A stretch of 6,189 nt of DNA, from NCBI GenBank assembly GCA_007130445.1, contig SLSM01000210.1, positions 1 through 6,189 of the forward strand, written 5' to 3'. The first letter of the stretch is position 1. Each line of letters opens with the position of its first letter. Source of the stretch: Trueperaceae bacterium (lineage in GTDB: Bacteria > Deinococcota > Deinococci > Deinococcales > Trueperaceae). The position numbers were made by a program, and so were the translations under genes. The notes below the pieces were generated by a model. The model saw only the letters and a list, made by a program, of their open reading frames with translations. It was not told the DNA's origin and searched no databases. This document shows, one piece after another, positions 1-5,467 of this stretch.

Positions 1-131
1 TCGACACGGTGCAGCCCCTGCTCTGCCCAGGCGCGGCGCCAGCGCGGCTCGATGGCCTGCGGGTCGTAGCGCTCCGGGCGGCGGTCGATGGTGGGGCCGG
101 CCTCGGGCGTGGCGGGGGTGGTGTGGTCCAT
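1..131 (-). CDS. leuS: Leucyl-tRNA synthetase, N-terminal fragment (runs off the left edge)
   Basis: Only the first 43 codons are in the window, starting at the ATG at 131-129. After a poorly conserved Pro/Thr-rich stretch of about 19 residues comes ERYDPQAIEPRWRRAWAEQG (residues 20-39). This resembles the opening of class Ia synthetases, especially bacterial LeuRS (Y-N-P-x-x-I-E-x-K-W-Q-x-x-W-E-E-x-G), where the ERY-x-P-x-AIE wording fits Thermus-type LeuRS. LeuRS charges tRNA-Leu with leucine in the cytoplasm and is normally about 820-880 residues, so nearly all of it, including the HIGH and KMSKS motifs, is outside the window. Valyl-tRNA synthetase opens in a similar way and is the main alternative. 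No Shine-Dalgarno precedes the ATG; a TACACT box lies 9 bases upstream. The family (LeuRS or ValRS) is fairly secure, the choice of leucine less so. Confidence 0.68.
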   Translation of the reverse strand, partial: MDHTTPATPEAGPTIDRRPERYDPQAIEPRWRRAWAEQGLHRV

Positions 132-140
132 GAGACCGAC

Positions 141-146
141 AGTGTA
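141..146 (-). promoter_or_regulatory. Candidate -10 box of leuS, near-leaderless
   Basis: On the minus strand TACACT (146-141) is followed by nine bases and then the leuS ATG at 131, with no purine-rich ribosome site between. This is the TANNNT-then-start arrangement of leaderless promoters. No convincing -35 hexamer is seen 16-18 bases upstream, where the sequence is GC-rich. The identity of the box is inferred from spacing and sequence only. Confidence 0.45.
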
Positions 147-158
147 GCGCCTCGCGGC

Positions 159-173
159 CGGGTGGCCCACCCG
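159..173. repeat. 15-bp palindrome upstream of the leuS -10 box
   Basis: CGGGTG (159-164) and CACCCG (168-173) are perfect inverted arms around a three-base centre. The palindrome lies 13-27 bases upstream of the candidate leuS -10 box, overlapping the spacer and -35 zone, so it could be an operator. It could equally be a second small hairpin in the 3' end of the upstream transcript. Palindromes this short are frequent in GC-rich DNA, so function is unproven. Confidence 0.3.
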
Positions 174-192
174 ACGGCCCCGTCGCGCTGCC

Positions 193-232
193 GCGCCGGC
201 CGTGAGGCTCGCATCTACCTCACGGCCGGCGC
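193..232 (-). terminator. Strong 15-bp hairpin between the frameshifted gene and leuS
   Basis: Positions 193-207 and 218-232 are perfect inverted complements (15 pairs, mostly G-C) around a 10-base loop at 208-217. The hairpin begins 8 bases after the TGA (243-241) of the upstream minus-strand gene and lies about 60 bases before leuS, which is where a transcription terminator for that gene would sit. There is no T-run on either strand, so it is not a classical intrinsic terminator. It could act as a U-tract-free terminator or as a 3' end stabiliser. The hairpin itself is certain; its role is inferred. Confidence 0.55.
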
Positions 233-240
233 CGAGCCGA

Positions 241-716
241 TCAGAGCGTGGGCAGGAAGTTCACGTCGCCCGCGAGCGACGAGGCGAGGGCCTTCAGCTC
301 GCCCAGTCGCCCCACCGCGGCGAGGTAGGAGCCGGCCTCGAGGTCATCGAGGTTCAACTGGTCGGCAGCAGCATCGCGCCGTCGTGGAGTGCGTCGAGCG
401 CGTCCTCGATCGCCGTCAGGAGCGCCCCGACGTATAGCCGCGCGCGCGTGTCCGGCTCGCGCTCGAGCACGATCCAACGGCGCGCCTCGAAGAACAGGCA
501 GGCGCGCAGGGCGTCGAGGTCACTCGGCAGCACCCGCGCGTCGACGAAGCGCGCCTGCGTGACGTTGGCGAGCGTCCCGCACGCCTCGAGGCCGAAGCGT
601 CCGTAACCGTCGAAGGTGTAGGCGAAGGCGATGATCTCGTCGAACTCGGCCCGCGCCGACGGCACGTCGGCGCGCGTGAGGGCGTGGTGGGGGACGCTGG
701 TGACGGCCTGCGGCAC
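241..716 (-). CDS. Hypothetical protein, apparently split by a -1 frameshift
   Basis: I do not recognise this protein. From a GTG at 716-714, the frame reads 120 residues to a TGA at 356-354: a normal-looking globular sequence containing AYTFDGYGRFG (about residues 32-42) and an alpha-helical, Arg/Leu/Ala-rich second half ending ALHDGAMLLPTS. The neighbouring minus-strand frame is arginine-rich nonsense upstream of about 370, then becomes protein-like with GC-rich third positions (starting ADQLNLDDLEAGSYLAAVG) until a TGA at 243-241. Joining the frames by a -1 shift at the CTG-CTG codons (371-366) gives one continuous protein of 158 residues. This may be a real one-base deletion (a decaying gene), a sequencing or assembly error, or recoding; no classical slippery heptamer is present. 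The GTG is supported by a TACGAT box six bases upstream and by an in-frame stop at 746-744 with no ATG between. No signal peptide, membrane segment or known motif is evident. Confidence 0.55.
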
Positions 717-722
717 GCCGGC

Positions 723-728
723 ATCGTA
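723..728 (-). promoter_or_regulatory. Candidate leaderless -10 box of the hypothetical gene
   Basis: TACGAT (728-723, minus strand) is followed by six bases and the GTG start at 716. Six to seven bases is the usual distance from a -10 box to the transcription start, so the GTG would be at or next to +1. No Shine-Dalgarno is present. The box lies about 25 bases from the candidate lpdA -10 box on the other strand, making a compact divergent promoter pair. Confidence 0.4.
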
Positions 729-751
729 CGGCGAACGCCTGGGTCACGCGG

Positions 752-757
752 TACACT
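752..757 (+). promoter_or_regulatory. Candidate -10 box of lpdA
   Basis: TACACT matches TANNNT and is identical to the box in front of leuS. A start about seven bases downstream would give a leader of roughly 60 bases before the ATG at 828, containing a Shine-Dalgarno. No good -35 hexamer is visible. The leader is very GC-rich and holds a small stem (CCGTG 779-783 with CACGG 790-794), too weak to call a riboswitch or attenuator. Confidence 0.4.
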
Positions 758-813
758 GCCGCGACAACGGGCCCGGCCCCGTGGGCGATCACGGCCCCGG
801 CCGCGGCCACGCG

Positions 814-818
814 GGAGG
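814..818 (+). promoter_or_regulatory. Shine-Dalgarno of lpdA
   Basis: GGAGG at 814-818 lies nine bases before the ATG at 828. It decides the start: the frame is open further upstream to a possible start at 684, but that extension is Arg/Pro/Gly-rich, overlaps the divergent promoter and gene, and lies before the conserved FAD-binding N-terminus. Confidence 0.75.
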
Positions 819-827
819 ACCTCAGCT

Positions 828-2216
828 ATGGACTACGGTCTCGTCGTCATCGGTTCCGGCCCCGGCGGGTACCACGCCGCCATCCGGGCCGCGCAGCTCG
901 GACTCAAGGTCGCCGTCGTGGAGCGCGGACCGATCGGCGGGGTCTGCCTCAACGTCGGCTGTATCCCCACCAAGGCGCTCCTGCACGTCGCCGCCGCGCT
1001 GCGCGAGGGGGTGCACGCGAACGACTTCGGTGTCTCCTTCGGCGAACCGAACGTCGACCTGAAGCAGGTCGAGCGCTGGAAGTCGGGCATCGTCGCGAAG
1101 CTCTCCGGCGGGGTGAAGCAGCTCCTCAAGGGCAACGGCGTGACCACGCTCGAAGGCACCGCGACCGTCGTCGACGCGAACACCCTGGAGGTCGACGGCG
1201 AGCGCGTCACCTTCGAGAAGCTGATCGTCGCCACCGGCTCGCGCCCGATCGAGCTCCCCGGCTTCGAGAGCGACGGCGAGCGTGTGGTCGACTCGACCGG
1301 CGCGCTGCTCGTGGCCGAGGTGCCGAAGCGCTTCATGACGCTCGGCGGCAGTGCCATCGGACTGGAGTTCGCCGACGTCTACGCCGCGCTCGGCAGCGAG
1401 GTGACGGTCGTGGAGCTGATGGACGAGATCGTGCCGACCGCCGATCCGGACGTCGCCAAGGAGCTGCGCCGCAGCTTCGAGAAGCGCGGCGTCACCATCA
1501 AGACCGGCACCAAGGCGGTGTCACGGCGTGTGACCGACGACGGCGTGGAGGTCACGCTCGAGACCGAGGACGGCGGCAACGAGACCGTCACCGTCGACAA
1601 GCTGCTGGTGGCCGTCGGGCGCCTGCCGAACGGCGCCGGCCTGGGCCTCGAGGGCATCGGCGTCACCGTCGATGAGCGCGGCTTCGTCCCCGTCAACGAC
1701 CACCTGCAGACGAACGTGCCGCACGTCTACGCCATCGGCGACGTGGCGCGCGCGCCGCTGCTCGCGCACAAGGCGATGAAGGAGGGCCTGGTGGCGGCCG
1801 AGCACGCGGCCGGCCAGCCGAGCGCGTACGACACCCTCGTGCCGAACGTGATCTACACGAGCCCCGAACTCGCCAGCGTCGGGATGACCGAGGCCGAGGC
1901 GAAGGCGGCCGGCTTCGAGGTGCGCGTCGGGGTCTTCAAGCTCCCCGCCCTCGGACGCGCCATGACGCTTGGCGTCAAGGAGGGGTTGGTCAAGCTCGTC
2001 GGCGACGCCGAGACAGACCTGTTGCTCGGCTTCCACATGGTCGGGCCCGGCGCCGGCGACATCGTCTCGGAGGCCACCCTGGCGCTCGAGATGGGCGCCA
2101 CCATCGAAGACCTGGCGCTCACGCAGCACGCCCACCCCACGATCGCGGAAGCGGTCATGGAGGCCGCCGAGGTGGCGCACGGCAAGGCGGTACACGTCAT
2201 GCAGCGCAAGCGTTGA
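828..2216 (+). CDS. lpdA: Dihydrolipoyl dehydrogenase (E3)
   Basis: A 462-residue FAD-dependent flavoprotein disulfide reductase that reoxidises dihydrolipoamide on 2-oxoacid dehydrogenase complexes or the glycine cleavage system and passes the electrons to NAD+. The FAD dinucleotide fold opens with GSGPGG (9-14). The redox disulfide is C40-x4-C45 in GGVCLNVGCIPTK. The NAD fold is at about 172-200 (LGGSAIGLEF), the second FAD contact is AIGD with D305, and the C-terminal interface has the catalytic pair H436 and E441 in HAHPTIAE. Length is normal (family about 460-480). One oddity is that the NAD-binding GxGxxG reads GGSAIG, with Ser175 where Gly is usual. No E1 or E2 gene is next to it; the gene has its own promoter and Shine-Dalgarno, faces argJ tail to tail and is divergent from the hypothetical gene. 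Related reductases (mercuric reductase, transhydrogenase) are less likely given C40-x4-C45 with HPT-x2-E and the full E3 layout. Confidence 0.96.
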   Translation: MDYGLVVIGSGPGGYHAAIRAAQLGLKVAVVERGPIGGVCLNVGCIPTKALLHVAAALREGVHANDFGVSFGEPNVDLKQVERWKSGIVAKLSGGVKQLLKGNGVTTLEGTATVVDANTLEVDGERVTFEKLIVATGSRPIELPGFESDGERVVDSTGALLVAEVPKRFMTLGGSAIGLEFADVYAALGSEVTVVELMDEIVPTADPDVAKELRRSFEKRGVTIKTGTKAVSRRVTDDGVEVTLETEDGGNETVTVDKLLVAVGRLPNGAGLGLEGIGVTVDERGFVPVNDHLQTNVPHVYAIGDVARAPLLAHKAMKEGLVAAEHAAGQPSAYDTLVPNVIYTSPELASVGMTEAEAKAAGFEVRVGVFKLPALGRAMTLGVKEGLVKLVGDAETDLLLGFHMVGPGAGDIVSEATLALEMGATIEDLALTQHAHPTIAEAVMEAAEVAHGKAVHVMQRKR

Positions 2217-2281
2217 GGGGCGGTGGCGTGGGGGGTGGCGCGGGATCGCCCGCGATCCACGTCATGCAGCGACAGCGTTGA
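2193..2281 (+). repeat. Imperfect 24-bp direct repeat of the lpdA 3' end
   Basis: Copy 1 (2193-2216) is the last seven sense codons plus stop of lpdA (HVMQRKR-stop). Copy 2 (2258-2281) lies just beyond, before the argJ stop, and differs only by CA versus AC at the 15th-16th bases (22 of 24 identical). Read in its own frame it would encode HVMQRQR-stop, but it is not in the lpdA frame and belongs to no gene. The copies are 65 bases apart with unrelated sequence outside the 24 bases. The likely origin is a local duplication or template switch. Confidence 0.85.
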
Positions 2282-2290
2282 CGCCCCTCA
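2214..2290. terminator. Convergent intergenic structure between lpdA and argJ
   Basis: TGAGGGGCG (2214-2222) and CGCCCCTCA (2282-2290) are perfect 9-bp inverted arms enclosing 59 bases. Each arm begins with the stop codon of one gene: lpdA on plus, argJ on minus. Inside is a second hairpin, GGATCG (2243-2248) with CGATCC (2253-2258), four-base loop. Because both genes end here, the structure could act as a two-way terminator. There is no T-run on either strand, so termination without a U-tract, or by Rho, would be needed. The repeats are seen directly; termination is inferred. Confidence 0.45.
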
Positions 2291-3439
2291 GGTGCGGTAC
2301 TCGGCGTTGATGCGGACGTAGTCTGCCGTCAGGTCGCAACCCCAGGCGCGGGCGCTGGCCTCGCCGGCGGCGAGGTCGACCTCGATCACGACCTCGGGCG
2401 CGTGCATCGCCTTCGACACGTACGCCTCGTCGAACGGCTGCGAGGCGCCGTGGAACACGGTGAGGCCTTGCAACCGGACCGTGAGGTTGTCGATGTCGGC
2501 GACGACGCCGCTCTGGCCGATCGCGGAGAGGATGCGGCCCCAGTTCGGGTCGCGCCCGTGGACGGCGGCCTTCACCAGGCTGCTCGAGGCGATCGCCTTG
2601 GCGGCCTTGCGGGCCTCGGCTGGCGTTCGCCCGCCGCGGACCGCGACGGTGAGCAGCGTGGTGGCGCCCTCGCCGTCGGCGGCGATCGCGCGCGCCAGGC
2701 CCTCGCACACCTGCGTGAGCGCGGCGATGAGGTCGTCTGGGGCGCAGGGCACCAGGTTGCTCGAGAACACGAACGCCATGTCGTTGGTGCTGGTGTCGCC
2801 GTCGACGGTCACCTGGTTGAAGGTCGCGTCGGTGATCTCGCGCCAAGCGCGACGCAGCTGCCGCTGGTCGACGATGGCGTCGGTGAGGACGAAGGCGAAC
2901 ATGGTCGCCATGTTCGGGTGGATCATCCCCGAGCCCTTGGCGATGCCCAGCACGCGTGCGCCGCCCGGCGAGGTCGCCTCGACCTGTTTCGTCACGAGGT
3001 CGGTGGTGAGGATGGCGCCCGCGAGGTCGTCGGCGTCCTCGCCCTGCAGGGCGGCCACGGCGAGCGGCACGCCGGCGCGCAGGCGGTCCATCGGCATGGG
3101 CTTGCCGATCACGCCGGTCGAGGCCGTGAGCACGTCCTGGACGCGCTCCAGGCCAAGCGCGCCGGCCCCGACGGCGGCCATCGTCTCGTTGTCCCACACG
3201 CCGGTGTCGCCGTTCGCGCAGTTGGCGTTGCCGGCGTTGACGAGCAGCGCTCGCACGGGGTGGAGGGCCGCGTGGCGGGCGCGGTTGCGCGTCACGCACG
3301 GCGCCTTCACGAGGTTCTCGGTGGCGACCAGCGCCCACGCGAGCGGCTCGTCGCCGACGATGAGTCCCAGGTCCGGTCGACCGGAGCGCTTGATGCCGGC
3401 GGCGACGCCGGCGGTGCGGAACCCGAGCGGCAGATTCAT
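2288..3439 (-). CDS. argJ: Bifunctional ornithine acetyltransferase / N-acetylglutamate synthase
   Basis: A 383-residue member of the ArgJ family of self-cleaving acetyltransferases. It transfers acetyl from N-acetylornithine to glutamate, releasing ornithine and regenerating N-acetylglutamate in the cyclic arginine pathway; bifunctional members also use acetyl-CoA. Self-cleavage should occur between A178 and T179 in KGSGMIHPNMATM (168-180), T179 then being the nucleophile of the beta chain. Other active-site residues line up with the family: T108-G109 (oxyanion hole, in STGVIG), K168, E257 in GEGAT, and C-terminal N378 and T383 in INAEYRT. The ATG at 3439-3437 overlaps the argC stop as ATGA and has GGAGGG nine bases upstream. 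The frame is open much further upstream, but that part lies inside argC in the wrong frame and reads as Arg-rich shadow. Whether the enzyme is mono- or bifunctional cannot be read from the sequence. Confidence 0.96.
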   Translation of the reverse strand: MNLPLGFRTAGVAAGIKRSGRPDLGLIVGDEPLAWALVATENLVKAPCVTRNRARHAALHPVRALLVNAGNANCANGDTGVWDNETMAAVGAGALGLERVQDVLTASTGVIGKPMPMDRLRAGVPLAVAALQGEDADDLAGAILTTDLVTKQVEATSPGGARVLGIAKGSGMIHPNMATMFAFVLTDAIVDQRQLRRAWREITDATFNQVTVDGDTSTNDMAFVFSSNLVPCAPDDLIAALTQVCEGLARAIAADGEGATTLLTVAVRGGRTPAEARKAAKAIASSSLVKAAVHGRDPNWGRILSAIGQSGVVADIDNLTVRLQGLTVFHGASQPFDEAYVSKAMHAPEVVIEVDLAAGEASARAWGCDLTADYVRINAEYRT

Positions 3440-4497
3440 GGCCACTGTCCCTCCATGCGCAACCCGGTCGTCTCCGGGACGCCGAGCGCTAGGTTCATGC
3501 CCTGCACCGCCTGGCCGGCGGCGCCCTTTCCGAGGTTGTCGATGGCGCACAGGGCGACGACGGCGCCCAAGCGCTCGTCCCAGCGCACCGACACGACGGC
3601 GCGGTCCGATCCCGCGACGGCTTTGGTCTGGGGCAGGTCGGCCTGCACCACGACGCACGGGTCGCCCTCGAAGAAGTCGCGGTAGCGCTCCAGCAGCCCC
3701 GGGCCGTCGAGCGTCGCCCCCTCGGGCCGAGCGACGGCGGTCGCGAGGATGCCGCGGTTCATCGGCACCAGGACCGGGTTGAAGGCGATGCGCACGCGCT
3801 CGCTGGGGCCGCGACTGCGGCCGTCCTTGCCCTGCGCGGCGACGCGTCCGAGGGTGGCCTCGATCTCGCCGGTGTGGCGGTGCGTGCCGGCGACCTTGTA
3901 CGGCCGGGCGTTCTCGTTGAGTTCGGGGTAGTGCAGACCGAGGTCGGTGGCGCGACCGGCGCCCGAGGCGCCGGTGACGATCGTGACCACGGGGACGTCG
4001 CCCAGCAGGCCGTCGGCGGCGAGGGGCGCCAGCGCGAGCGTGGCGGCGGTGGCGTTGCAGCCGGGGCTCGCCACGATCCACGCCCCGGGCAGCTCGGAGC
4101 GGTGCAGCTCCGGCAGGCCGTAGACCGCTTCCGCGATGCGATCGGGGTGTGGGTGCGGTCCGTACCAGGCCGCGTACGTGTCGGCGTCGAGGCGGAAGTC
4201 GGCCGACAGGTCGACCACGCGCTTGCCGGCCGTGCGTGCGGCTTCGACGAGCGGTGCGGTGGCGCCGTGTGGCGTCGCGCAGAACACGAGGTCGGCCGCG
4301 GCGATCGCGTCGTCGGTGTCCACGAAGTGCAGCGGCACGAGACCCGCCAGGTGGGGCCACGCGGCGTCCAACGGCTGACCGAGGTACTGCCGAGACGCCA
4401 GCGCCACCAGCGCCACGTCGGGGTGGCTGCGGAGCCGCTCGATCAACCCGGCGCCGCCGTAGCCGCTCGCGCCCAGGATCGCGACGCGCAGCGCCAT
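3436..4497 (-). CDS. argC: N-acetyl-gamma-glutamyl-phosphate reductase
   Basis: A 353-residue cytoplasmic enzyme that reduces N-acetylglutamyl phosphate to N-acetylglutamate semialdehyde with NADPH, the third step of arginine synthesis. The N-terminal Rossmann fold has G9-x2-G12-x2-G15 in GASGYGG. The catalytic cysteine is C147 in SPGCNAT, and the catalytic histidine region is HRHTGE (206-211). It also has the family segments CATPHG (73-78) and DLSADFR (96-102). Length is typical of the long ArgC type (about 340-350). The ATG at 4497 follows the argF stop by one base (TGA-G-ATG) and no Shine-Dalgarno is visible, so translation probably depends on ribosomes finishing argF. Its stop overlaps the argJ start. 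Confidence 0.96.
   Translation of the reverse strand: MALRVAILGASGYGGAGLIERLRSHPDVALVALASRQYLGQPLDAAWPHLAGLVPLHFVDTDDAIAAADLVFCATPHGATAPLVEAARTAGKRVVDLSADFRLDADTYAAWYGPHPHPDRIAEAVYGLPELHRSELPGAWIVASPGCNATAATLALAPLAADGLLGDVPVVTIVTGASGAGRATDLGLHYPELNENARPYKVAGTHRHTGEIEATLGRVAAQGKDGRSRGPSERVRIAFNPVLVPMNRGILATAVARPEGATLDGPGLLERYRDFFEGDPCVVVQADLPQTKAVAGSDRAVVSVRWDERLGAVVALCAIDNLGKGAAGQAVQGMNLALGVPETTGLRMEGQWP
3449..3454 (-). promoter_or_regulatory. Shine-Dalgarno of argJ inside argC
   Basis: GGAGGG (3454-3449, minus strand) lies nine bases before the argJ ATG at 3439, inside the last codons of argC. Together with the ATGA stop/start overlap it fixes the argJ start and suggests coupled but independently boosted translation. 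Confidence 0.65.
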
Positions 4498-4498
4498 C

Positions 4499-5449
4499 TC
4501 AGGCGTCCGGTCGGTCGGCCAGCAGCTGCACCAGCACGCCCTTCTGGGCGTGCAGTCGGTTCTCGGCCTGGTCGAACACGACGGAGCGCTCGTGGTAGAC
4601 GGCGTCTTCCGTGCACTCTTCGCCGTAGTGGGCGGGTAGGTCGTGCATGAACACGCCGCGCGACGAGAGGTCGCTGAACCACGACGGCGTGACCGTGTAG
4701 CCGGCGAACGCCCGCCGCCGGCGCTCCGCTTCCTCCTCGTGCCCCATCGAGATCCACACGTCGGTGTAGAGCACGTCGGCGCCCTGCACCGCCTCGCGCG
4801 GGTCGCGCACGATCGACACGTCTGCGCCGCGGGCGCGCGCCGACTCGAGGACCCGTTGGTCGGGGTCGAAGCCTTCCGGGCAGGCGATGCGCAGATGCGT
4901 TCCGGCGTGCATGGCCGCGTTGACGTGCGAGTTGCAGACGTTGTTGCCGTCGCCGACGTAGGCCACGGTCAGGCCCTCGAGCGCGCCGAACGTCTCGCGC
5001 ATGGTCAGGTAGTCTGCGAGCAGCTGGCAGGGGTGCAGGAGGTCGGAGAGGCCGTTGATGACGGGCACGTCGGCGTGTTCGGCGAGCTCGACGAGGGTGG
5101 CGTGACCGTAGGTGCGCGCCATGATGCCGTCGACCCAGCGTTCGAGGTTGTGGGCCACGTCGCGGATGGTCTCGCGCACGCCCCAGCCGATGTAGTTCTG
5201 CGACAGCAGCACGGAGTGACCGCCGAGCTGGTACATGGCGATGTCGAAGGTCGAGCGCGTGCGCAGCGACTGCTTCTCGAAGATCATCGCGATGGTGGTG
5301 TGCTCCAGCACCTGGGGACGGTCGCCGGCCTTCCAGCGCCGTTTGAGGTCGAGGGAGGTGTCGAGCAGGGCGTGGAACTCGTCCGACGAGAGGTCGCTCA
5401 GCGACAACAGGTCGCGGCCGCGCAGGCTAGGTGTCAGGGGCACGGTCAT
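4499..5449 (-). CDS. argF: Ornithine carbamoyltransferase with an altered HCLP motif
   Basis: A 316-residue cytoplasmic enzyme that joins carbamoyl phosphate and ornithine to give citrulline. Carbamoyl-phosphate-site motifs are SLRTR (61-65) and HPCQ (139-142); the ornithine loop is D230-V-W-I-S-M-G236; R298 lies in ENRLHAQK near the C-terminus. Length is normal. The oddity is at 269-272, where HCLP of typical enzymes reads HDLP: the codon for residue 270 is GAC, two base changes from a Cys codon, in otherwise intact context (LPAHYGEE). In E. coli that Cys contacts ornithine. The D-x3-SMG motif still favours ornithine over putrescine or acetyl-ornithine as substrate, but the change leaves some doubt. 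The ATG at 5449 has no Shine-Dalgarno and lies 9 bases after a TACCAT box and 15 bases after the prepilin peptidase stop. It heads the coupled argF-argC-argJ set. No ArgR-like operator was recognised. Confidence 0.93.
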   Translation of the reverse strand: MTVPLTPSLRGRDLLSLSDLSSDEFHALLDTSLDLKRRWKAGDRPQVLEHTTIAMIFEKQSLRTRSTFDIAMYQLGGHSVLLSQNYIGWGVRETIRDVAHNLERWVDGIMARTYGHATLVELAEHADVPVINGLSDLLHPCQLLADYLTMRETFGALEGLTVAYVGDGNNVCNSHVNAAMHAGTHLRIACPEGFDPDQRVLESARARGADVSIVRDPREAVQGADVLYTDVWISMGHEEEAERRRRAFAGYTVTPSWFSDLSSRGVFMHDLPAHYGEECTEDAVYHERSVVFDQAENRLHAQKGVLVQLLADRPDA

Positions 5450-5458
5450 GAGGTCCGA

Positions 5459-5467
5459 ATGGTATCA
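5459..5467 (-). promoter_or_regulatory. Candidate extended -10 promoter of argF-argC-argJ
   Basis: On the minus strand TGATACCAT (5467-5459) fits an extended -10 (TG-n-TANNNT). Its TGA is also the stop codon of the prepilin peptidase gene. Nine bases separate TACCAT from the argF ATG at 5449 and no Shine-Dalgarno lies between, the same layout as leuS. The zone 16-18 bases further upstream is GC-rich with no clear -35. If active, the arg genes could be transcribed independently of the peptidase, with an almost leaderless mRNA. Confidence 0.42.

Noticed and set aside
132..240. T-box or other amino-acid-sensing leader for leuS
   Set aside because: The interval is too short, lacks a T-box consensus, and the -10 candidate leaves almost no leader RNA.
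364..375. Programmed -1 frameshift site in the hypothetical gene
   Set aside because: GATGCTGCTGCC has no X-XXY-YYZ heptamer and no clear downstream pseudoknot was seen, so recoding is less likely than a one-base deletion or error.
9..606. Plus-strand open frames of about 140 codons across leuS and the hypothetical gene
   Set aside because: Arg/Ser/Pro-rich shadow composition with no ribosome site. The minus-strand readings are protein-like instead.
684..827. N-terminal extension of lpdA by 48 codons
   Set aside because: It is Arg/Pro/Gly-rich, covers the divergent promoters and the 5' end of the minus-strand gene, and precedes a perfect Shine-Dalgarno and the conserved FAD-binding start at 828.
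764..827. Riboswitch in the lpdA leader
   Set aside because: About 60 GC-rich bases with only a 5-bp stem and no recognisable aptamer core.
1521..2195. Minus-strand open frame of 224 codons opposite lpdA
   Set aside because: An antisense shadow of a well-identified gene; composition is His/Asp/Val/Gly/Arg skewed with no motif.
2217..2244. G-quadruplex in the G-rich stretch after lpdA
   Set aside because: It has only three runs of three or more G, with uneven loops, so it does not meet the four-run pattern.
2402..3782. Two plus-strand open frames of over 400 codons opposite argJ/argC
   Set aside because: They are antisense shadows caused by strong third-position G/C bias, with low-complexity composition and no recognisable motif, opposite clearly functional genes.
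3440..4360. Long minus-strand open frame extending argJ upstream to 690 codons
   Set aside because: It runs inside argC in another frame with Arg/Pro-rich composition. The conserved ArgJ N-terminus and Shine-Dalgarno place the start at 3439.
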